From: Flavisolibacter sp.
Lineage (GTDB): Bacteria > Bacteroidota > Bacteroidia > Chitinophagales > Chitinophagaceae
Reading direction: 5' to 3'
DNA length: 40,393 bases
Assembly (NCBI GenBank): GCA_028288675.1
Contig: JAQBNG010000161.1
Location: forward strand, 1 to 40,393
The notes beneath the pieces are model-generated. The model searched no databases. It saw nothing but the letters and a program-made list of their open reading frames with translations, and was not told the origin of the DNA. Below are positions 33,640 through 40,393 of the stretch, piece by piece (the first letter of the stretch is position 1; the number at the start of each line of letters is the position of its first letter). Position numbers and translations under genes: made by a program.

Positions 33640-35064
33640 TTGCTCTCTCCGCCCCAGGCGAAGGGGGATGCTGTTGGCGCTATCTATTTCATCGGCATTG
33701 GCGGCATCGGCATGAGCGCCTTAGCCCGGTATTTTTTATCGAAGGGTTTTTCAGTAAGCGGCTACGATAAAACAGAAACAGCGTTAACAAAAGAATTGGT
33801 AAAGGAAGGTATCAGCATTCATTATAACGAAGATGTTAATGCGATACCAAAAGAAGTTTCAACAGTGGTCTATACACCGGCTGTTCCAAAGGAGCACGCT
33901 GAATTAGTTTATTATCAAACTAATAAGTATAACGTAGTAAAGCGCAGTGATATATTAGGAGCTATTAGTGCAGCCACCTTTAATATTTGTATTGGCGGCA
34001 CGCACGGTAAAACAACCATCACTTCAATGGTGGCGCATATACTTCGCCACAGTGGTTATGGTTGCAATGCTTTTTTAGGTGGTATAGCGGCTAACTATGG
34101 CACCAATTTTTGGAGCAGCGATAAAAATGTATCTGTAATTGAAGCCGATGAATATGATAGAAGCTTTTTGAAACTAAGTCCCGACATAGCCATCATAAGT
34201 TCTATGGATGCCGATCACCTGGATATTTATGGCGATGAGGAAACAATGCAGGATGCCTTTATTCAATTTGGAAGCAAAGTAAAGAGCGGTGGGTTGTTGA
34301 TAAGCAAGTTTGGGTTGAAGCGAATGAAGGAAACAGGCGTTGGAAAACGCCTGACCTATAGTTTGCAAAACGAAGCAGCAGATGTATTTGGAAGCGATGT
34401 AAAAATCAGGGAAGGAGGTTATGAATTTAATGTTCGCTTAACTGATACAGTTCTTTCAAATGTGGAATTAAAAATTGGCGGCATGCACAATGTGGAAAAT
34501 GTAATTGCAGCGATTGCTGTTGCGCATGCGTTGGAAATAGATGATGAAAAGATCAAAGCGGCCTTAGCAGATTTCAAAGGAGTCCGGCGCCGGTTTGAAT
34601 ATATCATTCCACCGAAAAAAATAATCGAAGGTGGCTATGTACAACCTGTGTTGGTCGATGATTATGCGCATCATCCCGAGGAGTTAAGAGCTTTGCTTAA
34701 GAGTGTGCGAAGCTTGTTTCCCCAACGTGTGGTAACGGTTGTTTTCCAACCTCATTTATTTAGCAGAACCCGTGATTTTGCCGATGCCTTTGCGGATGCG
34801 CTTTCCCTCGCCGACAGAATAATTCTTTTGCCAATATACCCGGCAAGAGAGCTGCCAATTGAGGGAGTGACAAGTGAGATGATCTTGAATAAGATTGACA
34901 GGGATGACAAACAGGTTCATTCCAAAGAAGATTTTTTAGCATGGATGAAAACCCATGGAGGTAAAATAGATAAAGAGTTTGGTGAAGTGATTGTAATGGC
35001 CGGCGCTGGAGATATTGATACGCTTGTGCAGCCTGTTCGTGAGTTAATAAGCAATGGGCAATAG
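33640..35064 (+). CDS. murC: UDP-MurNAc:L-alanine ligase
   Basis: A cytoplasmic Mur ligase of about 474 residues that adds the first L-alanine to UDP-MurNAc. Blocks are IYFIGIGGIGMSALARYF, the ATP loop GTHGKTT at 120-126, EADEYDRSFLKL, SSMDADHLDIYGD and DDYAHHPEELRALL. The start is uncertain. No ATG lies between the upstream stop (33586) and the conserved GIGG block; TTG 33640 is the best candidate, but the 13 residues after it (SPPQAKGD) are not family-like. A frame without a stop extends to 33589. A CTG or other unusual start, or a sequence error, is possible. The gene identity itself is secure. Confidence 0.95.
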   Translation: MLSPPQAKGDAVGAIYFIGIGGIGMSALARYFLSKGFSVSGYDKTETALTKELVKEGISIHYNEDVNAIPKEVSTVVYTPAVPKEHAELVYYQTNKYNVVKRSDILGAISAATFNICIGGTHGKTTITSMVAHILRHSGYGCNAFLGGIAANYGTNFWSSDKNVSVIEADEYDRSFLKLSPDIAIISSMDADHLDIYGDEETMQDAFIQFGSKVKSGGLLISKFGLKRMKETGVGKRLTYSLQNEAADVFGSDVKIREGGYEFNVRLTDTVLSNVELKIGGMHNVENVIAAIAVAHALEIDDEKIKAALADFKGVRRRFEYIIPPKKIIEGGYVQPVLVDDYAHHPEELRALLKSVRSLFPQRVVTVVFQPHLFSRTRDFADAFADALSLADRIILLPIYPARELPIEGVTSEMILNKIDRDDKQVHSKEDFLAWMKTHGGKIDKEFGEVIVMAGAGDIDTLVQPVRELISNGQ

Positions 35065-35124
35065 GCAACTGGCAAAAGGAACAGACAAAAAAATTAGAAA
35101 AATTAGTTCGTAAAAAATTAGTGT

Positions 35125-36243
35125 TTGAGATTTAAGAGACCCATATACCGCATTTTATTTTTCGCTGCATGGATAGTAGTACTTGGTGGTATTGTTATGC
35201 TGTTGATTGCTGCTAACCGCAGAAGCAAAGAGCATTTATGCAAAGGAGTTGAAGTGACAATCAACGGCGGTGGTGATAAGATTTTTGTGAAGAAGGATGA
35301 TGTACAAAAGAGCATTGAAATAGCTGCAAAGGGTTCTTTGACAGAAAAGCAATTTGGCGAGATCAACCTTACGCTGCTTGAAAAAACACTTGAAGCGAAC
35401 CGGTGGATACGGGATGCGGAATTGTATTTTGATACGAAAGATATATTGCATGTATCCATATCGGAGAGGAAGCCGGTGGCAAGAGTATTTACAACAGCCG
35501 GAGCTTCGTTTTACATGGATAGTGCTGGCTACACAATGCCGCTGTTAGAAAATTATAGTCTGAAACTACCAGTAATTACAGGCTTCACACCTGTAAAAAA
35601 ATGGACTACCAGGGATAGTGCTATAGTAAGAGGGATTAAAAATATTACCCGGTATATTGAGACCCACCCTTTTTGGAATGCACAAATAGGACAGATAGAT
35701 ATTACTCCGGCTGGCAGGTTTGAGCTGGTACCTGTTATCGGTAGTCATATTATAAAATTGGGTGACGGTGAAGATGTAGAGGATAAGTTAACCCGGCTCT
35801 TCATTTTTTATAAAGATGTTTTACCAAAGGCCGGTTTTGCAAAATACAGTGCCCTGGATGTTCAGTTTGATGGACAGGTAGTAGGGGTGAAGGGCGACCT
35901 GCAATCGCCGATTGATTCTATCCAGTTGCAAAAAAATATCCTGGAGCTGATGCGCAAAAAAGCAACGGAACAAGAAGCAGAAGGGATGTTGCCTGATGAA
36001 AGTTTACCGATAGCGATAGCACCGGTTGTGGACATTAAAAAGGATTCAGGTAAAGTGAGTGTAACAAAAAAAACAATATCAATTCCTGTAAAAAAACTAT
36101 CCAATCCACCAGCTTCTGAGAAAAACTCTATTCAAAAATCCAATGTTGTAAAACCGGTTGTCAACAAACCGAATCCTGATAAACCAAAAGAACAAAACAA
36201 GAAAGAGCAGAAAGCAAAAGCGGTAATGCCGAAGAGGGAATGA
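35125..36243 (+). CDS. ftsQ: Cell division protein FtsQ/DivIB
   Basis: A 372-residue bitopic division protein. A short basic amino end is followed by a membrane helix at about 9-30, a POTRA-like domain (GVEVTINGGGDKIFVKKDDV) and an FtsQ beta domain (WIRDAELYFDTKDILHVSISERKPVARVF). It recruits FtsL and FtsI to the septum. The start is a TTG at 35125, giving RFKRPIYRIL before the helix. The last 90 or so residues form a Lys-, Pro- and Gln-rich tail not present in E. coli FtsQ, ending in KPKEQNKKEQKAKAV. Sequence similarity is modest, but position and topology agree. A hairpin follows the stop. Confidence 0.93.
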   Translation: MRFKRPIYRILFFAAWIVVLGGIVMLLIAANRRSKEHLCKGVEVTINGGGDKIFVKKDDVQKSIEIAAKGSLTEKQFGEINLTLLEKTLEANRWIRDAELYFDTKDILHVSISERKPVARVFTTAGASFYMDSAGYTMPLLENYSLKLPVITGFTPVKKWTTRDSAIVRGIKNITRYIETHPFWNAQIGQIDITPAGRFELVPVIGSHIIKLGDGEDVEDKLTRLFIFYKDVLPKAGFAKYSALDVQFDGQVVGVKGDLQSPIDSIQLQKNILELMRKKATEQEAEGMLPDESLPIAIAPVVDIKKDSGKVSVTKKTISIPVKKLSNPPASEKNSIQKSNVVKPVVNKPNPDKPKEQNKKEQKAKAVMPKRE

Positions 36244-36247
36244 ATTT

Positions 36248-36327
36248 CTGAACCGGGACAAGTAGGATGGATGTGATTTTGGGATAAGATTACACGCATC
36301 CCATTTAACCCAAAAATCCCAGTTCAG
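36248..36327 (+). repeat. Long imperfect hairpin in the ftsQ-ftsA spacer
   Basis: CTGAACCGGGA (36248-36258) pairs with TCCCAGTTCAG (36317-36327) with one mismatch, and the inner bases GGGAT/ATCCC also pair. It begins 4 nt after the ftsQ stop. It resembles a type of intergenic palindrome frequent in Bacteroidota. No T run follows. Confidence 0.55.
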
Positions 36328-36349
36328 ACGATTTGTAGAGTAGAGAACA

Positions 36350-36412
36350 AAGTGTACAAGAGTGCGACGCAACAGAAGCTGGATAGTAGCACTGTCCGCC
36401 GGGTACAAAAAA
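36350..36412 (+). repeat. Repeat fragment, copy D (right half only)
   Basis: GTGTACAAGAGTGCGACGCA through TGTCCGCCGGGTACAAAA, close to the right part of the composite repeat at 8222-8287 and well conserved. The left parts of the element are absent here. It lies in the spacer between ftsQ and ftsA. Confidence 0.75.
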
Positions 36413-36416
36413 GAAA

Positions 36417-36459
36417 AATGAATAATCAGTTAGAGAAAGCTCGTTACTGATCACTCATT
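36417..36459 (-). terminator. Terminator-like hairpin abutting repeat copy D
   Basis: The 16-nt arms at 36417-36432 and 36444-36459 pair at 13 of 16 positions. On the minus strand the stem runs into TTTTTCTTTTTT, which is the right end of repeat copy D. No minus-strand gene needs a terminator here, so it may be part of the repeat rather than functional. Confidence 0.45.
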
Positions 36460-36490
36460 AAAAAAATGTCAACAACTAAAAACAACATAC

Positions 36491-37867
36491 ATGAACAACG
36501 AGCAACCAATTATTGTGGGGCTTGACATCGGAACCACCAAAATCGCCGTCATTGCCGGACGCAAGAACGACTTCGGCAAGCTGGAAATTTTGGGTTTTGG
36601 CCGGGCCAATTCCAATGGCGTCAAACACGGCCAGGTACTAAACATTGATGAAACTATCAAAGCAGTAAAGCAAGCGTTGGATGCCTGCTATTCTTCTAAC
36701 CCAAGCCTTGAAATTACAGAGGTGTATGTAGGCATTGCGGGGCATCATATAAAGAGCCTTCAAACCCGCGGCGATATTGTTCGCCAGGATACGGAGAACG
36801 AGATTTCGCAAAAAGAAATTGATCAACTAATCGCTGACCAGTTTAAAACCTACATTCCTGCAGGCGACCAGATCATTGATGTAATTCCACAGGAGTACAC
36901 CGTGGATAATTTTCAAAACATTCAGCACCCGATTGGCTTTAGCGGGGTAAAAGTTGGCGCTAATTTTCACATCATCACAGGTGATAAAAATGCGATCCGC
37001 AACATTAAGCGTTCAGTAGAAAAAAGTGGTTTGGCCACAAAAGACCTGGTATTGCAACCCCTGGCTTCGTCTGCCGCTGTAATGGCGCAGGAAGACCTGG
37101 AGGCAGGTGTTGCCATAGTAGATATTGGTGGTGGTACAACCGACCTTGCTATTTTTTACGAAGGCATTTTGAAGCATACAGCCGTTATCCCTTTTGCCGG
37201 TGAGAACATTACCAACGATATTAAAACAGGATTAGGCGTATTGAAAACACAGGCCGAACAAATGAAAGTTCAGTTTGGCAGTGCATTGGCCAACGAAGCA
37301 AAAGCAAATGCGTATATCACCATTCCGGGTTTGCGTGGTATGCCCCCTAAAGAAATTTCTGTAAAAAATCTGGCGCACATTATCCAGGCACGTATGAGCG
37401 AGATACTGGATTTTGTGACCTACCATTTAAAACAGGTAGGGCTGGATAACAAAATGCTGAATGGTGGCATCATTCTTACTGGTGGTGGGTCGCAGCTTAA
37501 GCACCTGATTCAGTTAACAGAATATGTTACCGGGTTGAATGCACGGATTGGTTTGCCTAACGAGCATTTAGCGGCCAATCATATTGATGAATTAGCGAAG
37601 CCGACGTATGCAACCTGTTTAGGATTGATTTTAAAAGGGTATGATGATTTTGAACATGACCGCAAGAAGTTTGAGCAGGACTTTAAGCATGTGGCCGTAC
37701 CGGAAGGGTTGAAAGCTTCAGACATGCAGGAAGAGGAATTGGTGGAAGATGATAATGGAACAACAGTTGTGAGAACTGCGCCACGTAAAAGCATGTCGAG
37801 CTTTTGGAGAAAATTTCAAAATAGTTTGATTGACATTTTTAAAGAAGAAGAAGACGAGAAACTGTGA
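36491..37867 (+). CDS. ftsA: Cell division protein FtsA
   Basis: A 458-residue actin-like ATPase that anchors FtsZ to the membrane. Phosphate-1 is VGLDIGTTKIAVIAGR at the amino end, the SHS2/1C region has LEITEVYVGIAGHHIKSL, phosphate-2 is GVAIVDIGGGTTDLAIF, and the adenosine block is NGGIILTGGGSQLKHL. The carboxyl end (SFWRKFQNSLIDIFKEEE) looks like the amphipathic membrane-targeting helix, with basic and aromatic residues on one face. It is separated from ftsQ by about 250 bp holding repeats, an unusual gap for this cluster. Identification is secure. Confidence 0.98.
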   Translation: MNNEQPIIVGLDIGTTKIAVIAGRKNDFGKLEILGFGRANSNGVKHGQVLNIDETIKAVKQALDACYSSNPSLEITEVYVGIAGHHIKSLQTRGDIVRQDTENEISQKEIDQLIADQFKTYIPAGDQIIDVIPQEYTVDNFQNIQHPIGFSGVKVGANFHIITGDKNAIRNIKRSVEKSGLATKDLVLQPLASSAAVMAQEDLEAGVAIVDIGGGTTDLAIFYEGILKHTAVIPFAGENITNDIKTGLGVLKTQAEQMKVQFGSALANEAKANAYITIPGLRGMPPKEISVKNLAHIIQARMSEILDFVTYHLKQVGLDNKMLNGGIILTGGGSQLKHLIQLTEYVTGLNARIGLPNEHLAANHIDELAKPTYATCLGLILKGYDDFEHDRKKFEQDFKHVAVPEGLKASDMQEEELVEDDNGTTVVRTAPRKSMSSFWRKFQNSLIDIFKEEEDEKL

Positions 37868-37916
37868 GTATGCAGTAAAGAAGTAAGCAGTATGCAGTGG
37901 GGTTCCTTACTGCTTA
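37867..37916. repeat. Direct repeats and hairpin in the ftsA-ftsZ spacer
   Basis: AGTATGCAGT occurs at 37867-37876 and 37889-37898, 22 bp apart. TAAGCAGTA (37884-37892) also pairs with TACTGCTTA (37908-37916). The hairpin directly follows the ftsA stop but has no T run. Confidence 0.5.
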
Positions 37917-38018
37917 TTGCCGGCTGCCAACTGCCTGTTTTTCGACACCATCTTTCTACCCAAAAAATTTAACCAACCCGTTGTTGCCATGAACCAGCAG
38001 TAACACAAATTTTTTCTA

Positions 38019-39923
38019 ATGATCCATTTTGATTTGCCTAAAGAAAAGTCTTCCATCATAAAAGTAATCGGTATCGGCGGTGGCGGAAGCAACGCTGTAA
38101 ACCACATGTATAGCCAGAACATTGAAGGTGTAAACTTTATTATTTGTAATACCGATGCACAGTCAATTGCGCAAAGTACCGTACCTAACAAAGTACAGCT
38201 TGGGCCACACTTAACGCAAGGTTTAGGTGCTGGTGCTAACCCCGATATTGGCCGCCAGGCAACAGAAGAAAGCCTGGAAGAATTAAAAGCCATTTTAGAA
38301 GTCAATACGAAGATGGCTTTTGTTACAGCAGGTATGGGTGGCGGAACCGGAACGGGCGGTGCGCCTATCATTTCTAAAATTTGTAAAGACCTTGGTATTC
38401 TAACGGTGGGTATTGTTACCACGCCGTTTGCGTACGAAGGAAGAAAGCGCCAGATGCAGGCTGAAGAAGGAATTAAAATTTTAAAGCAATACGTAGATAC
38501 GTTGCTTGTGATCAGCAATGATAAACTACGTCACCAGTTTGGTAATTTAAAAATGCGTGAAGCCTTTGCAAAAGCGGATAACGTTTTGGCTACTGCCGCA
38601 AAATGTATTACTGATGTTATCAACAGCACCGGTCAAATCAACGTTGACTTTGCCGATGTATGCACTGTAATGAAAAATGGTGGTGTAGCTATTTTAGGCA
38701 GCGCTGCCTGTGAAGGTGAAGACCGTGCGCAAAAAGCCATAGAAGAAGCATTAAGTTCTCCATTGCTGAATGACAATGATATACGTGGAGCGAAGTGGAT
38801 TCTTATCAACATCAATTCTTCGGAAGGTGAGCATGAGTTTACGATGGATGAAGTGGAAATAATTCAAACGCATTTATTGAGCGAGGCTGGCGAGCACACC
38901 GATGTAATTCTTGGTTTAGGCTACGATAATTCCTTAGGTAGTAAAATTGGTATTACGCTGATTGCAACCGGCTTTGAACACAAAGACCCGTTTGTAAAAA
39001 AAGTAGCAGTTAAGCAGGAACCAAAAGAAGAACGCATTGTTATGACATTAGGTAATGAGCCGTCAGGAACTAAAAGACAAGCTGTAGTTGAAGTACTTCA
39101 GCCGGATCTGTTAGCCCCATCGCTGGTTGATGATGAAGCGATGCAGCAAAATCCTGCATTGCAAATACTGGAAGAAGAGGAAGAAGCCGCAGCTCCATTG
39201 CAATATTTTGAATTAGGCGCTAAAGAACCTAACGAAGAAATAAAAGACGAGCAGATGCCTTCTTTAAAATTGAAGTTTAAAGAAGAACCTAAGAATGACC
39301 GGAGCGAAATAGATGCGGAAAAACTGGAATGGGAAAAAAAGAAGCAGGCATTGGAAGATAAGGCTGAAGCGCTTCGTTCAACTATTTTAGGCGGCCAAAC
39401 TTCTAGAGCGGCTACATCTCAAAATGCTCCATCACCTTCTGCAGGTGGGTACCTGGCCCGGCCATCCAGTATTTATTCCGAGTCAAAAGCAGAGACATCA
39501 AGGCCTTTAGCTGAGCCACTTAAAACACCGGTTGCAAAAGCTGAGCAATCTGAAGAACTTGACATGCAATTAGTAATTCGAAGCGAAAAGCCAGCGGCGG
39601 ATTTACCTGCTGCAACCCATCAATCCGAGGTGTCAAAAGATAAAGTGGAGGGAACACAAATGCCGGATGAAGCAAGCGATGAAAAGCAGCGGGCATCAGA
39701 ACGTTTACAGAAGTTACGTAACCTCTCGTTCAACCTGAATGCCGCTGACCCGAACAATGAATTTGAGGCTGTGCCGGCCTACATTCGGCGTAACATGGAA
39801 CTGCAAAACAGTTCTTCCACAGTAGAAAATTTTTATAGCAATTACACGGTAAAAAGCGATGGTAGGAATAAAGCGACCATTAGCACGATCAATACATTTT
39901 TAGATGGCAAAAAGCCTGATTAA
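38019..39923 (+). CDS. ftsZ: Cell division GTPase FtsZ, long form
   Basis: A 634-residue tubulin-like GTPase that forms the Z ring. The GTP-binding core (about 1-330) has IGIGGGGSNAVNHM, the tubulin signature GGGTGTG at 107-113, and the T7-loop region around NVDFADV. After it comes a linker of some 250 residues, rich in Glu, Lys, Ala and Pro and likely disordered, with a predicted coiled coil at WEKKKQALEDKAEALRST. The segment EAVPAYIRRN at about 583-592 and the last block STINTFLDGKKPD are the conserved Bacteroidota tail. Typical FtsZ is about 380 residues, so this one is much longer, as in its phylum. It ends the dcw cluster. Confidence 0.97.
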   Translation: MIHFDLPKEKSSIIKVIGIGGGGSNAVNHMYSQNIEGVNFIICNTDAQSIAQSTVPNKVQLGPHLTQGLGAGANPDIGRQATEESLEELKAILEVNTKMAFVTAGMGGGTGTGGAPIISKICKDLGILTVGIVTTPFAYEGRKRQMQAEEGIKILKQYVDTLLVISNDKLRHQFGNLKMREAFAKADNVLATAAKCITDVINSTGQINVDFADVCTVMKNGGVAILGSAACEGEDRAQKAIEEALSSPLLNDNDIRGAKWILININSSEGEHEFTMDEVEIIQTHLLSEAGEHTDVILGLGYDNSLGSKIGITLIATGFEHKDPFVKKVAVKQEPKEERIVMTLGNEPSGTKRQAVVEVLQPDLLAPSLVDDEAMQQNPALQILEEEEEAAAPLQYFELGAKEPNEEIKDEQMPSLKLKFKEEPKNDRSEIDAEKLEWEKKKQALEDKAEALRSTILGGQTSRAATSQNAPSPSAGGYLARPSSIYSESKAETSRPLAEPLKTPVAKAEQSEELDMQLVIRSEKPAADLPAATHQSEVSKDKVEGTQMPDEASDEKQRASERLQKLRNLSFNLNAADPNNEFEAVPAYIRRNMELQNSSSTVENFYSNYTVKSDGRNKATISTINTFLDGKKPD

Positions 39924-40002
39924 CACTGTTTCGTTGAAGCCACCGTCTTTGTAGCTGTTGAACTGCACTGACATCAGAATAAGGCTTTTGTTTTTAGTTG
40001 TG

Positions 40003-40031
40003 CCCCCGCTGTTTACAGTGGGGGTTTTTTT
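40003..40031 (+). terminator. Terminator of the dcw cluster after ftsZ
   Basis: CCCCCGCTG (40003-40011) pairs with CAGTGGGGG (40016-40024), one G-T pair included, around TTTA, followed by seven T residues. It lies 80 nt past the ftsZ stop. Between stop and hairpin I see nothing coding. Confidence 0.92.
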
Positions 40032-40071
40032 GACCGTGGATTGATTGGATTTATTATGGATTGGCAGTATT

Positions 40072-40393
40072 TTTTGTACCCGACGGACGGAATATCTATT
40101 TGGCTTCTCTTGCACAGTTTATGCTGAGGCTGCCGAAGTACACTCTTGTACGCTTTGTAATTCTATTGGGCATTGCTTAACTACTCTTCAAGCATTCAAC
40201 CTACTTACTATCATAAAGCTTCTCCCTTGTCATCCCGACGAAGGAGGGATCTATGGATTGTGCTTTGATGAATGTTGCCACCAGTTTTACTTTATACAGT
40301 GGTCGTTTACAATTCAGTTCAAAGATCCCTCGTGCCCCGGGATGACAAGCACCCTACTGCCAAATAGCAATTCTTACGTAGCGCAGCGGCAAT
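40072..40393 (-). repeat. Composite dispersed repeat, copy B (runs off the window)
   Basis: Read on the minus strand it follows the order of copy A at 7987-8287: GCCGCTGC flank, palindromic core with GTCATCCCG and CGGGATGAC ends, then AATAGAATTACAAA, GTACAAGAGTG and CGTCGGGTACAAAA. Between GTACAAGAGTG and the final GTCCG block it carries about 30 bp more than copy A. Homology extends to the last base of the window, so the full length is not known. With the terminator it fills the 470 bp after ftsZ. Confidence 0.8.

Noticed and set aside
37907-38518. 203-residue open frame on the minus strand
   Set aside because: It mirrors the amino end of ftsZ in a low-complexity Pro/Ile-rich translation; it is a shadow of the real gene.
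39900-40115. 71-residue open frame on the minus strand after ftsZ
   Set aside because: It runs through the ftsZ terminator, the end of the composite repeat and the ftsZ 3' end, so it is very unlikely to be translated.

Overview
The window looks like chromosomal DNA from a Bacteroidota bacterium, most likely of the Chitinophagaceae type (inference). Evidence: a SusC/SusD pair; promoter-like sites of the TTG/TAnnTTTG class; few visible Shine-Dalgarno sequences and several TTG starts; a very short ATP synthase epsilon subunit; an FtsL-like protein of the Bacteroidota kind; and an FtsZ with the Bacteroidota-type carboxyl end. No rRNA, tRNA, CRISPR array, transposase or phage gene was found.

Layout. 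1-3012 (minus): the 5' part of a GNAT-fold-like protein and a lipoprotein L,D-transpeptidase, separated by a terminator. 3422-5426 (plus): atpD-atpC with a promoter-like site and a strong terminator. 5434-7885: a small RDD membrane protein (minus) and a DUF4140/DUF4139 protein (plus) that carries an inserted SusC-like segment. 7894-8315: hairpins and a roughly 300-bp composite repeat. 8380-19138 (all minus): a polysaccharide utilization locus reading lacI, susC, susD, GH5-like hydrolase, GH43, aldose 1-epimerase, GH43. Its likely target is an arabinose-containing plant glycan (inference). 19289-22476: yqgE, an orphan sensor histidine kinase and queA. 22731-39923 (all plus): the division and cell-wall (dcw) cluster mraZ-rsmH-ftsL-like-ftsI-murE-mraY-murD-ftsW-murG-murC-ftsQ-ftsA-ftsZ, closed by a terminator. 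40072-40393: a second, inverted copy of the composite repeat, running to the window edge.

How the genes work together. In the utilization locus SusC/SusD would bind and import oligosaccharides, the secreted or lipid-anchored hydrolases would trim them, and the epimerase would interconvert released sugar anomers. The LacI-type regulator has a near-perfect LacI-family operator directly in front of its own gene, and a terminator hairpin separates susCD from the hydrolase genes. In the dcw cluster the Mur enzymes, MraY and MurG make lipid II, FtsW and FtsI polymerise and cross-link it at the septum, and FtsQ, FtsL, FtsA and FtsZ form the division machine. Three AAAGTG-type heptamers at a 10-bp period just before mraZ match the known MraZ box, so the cluster is probably autoregulated.

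The least explained part is the set of intergenic repeats: a composite element in two inverted copies, two further fragments of its right half, and several unrelated palindromes in dcw spacers. Three of the four right halves end close to terminator-like hairpins.
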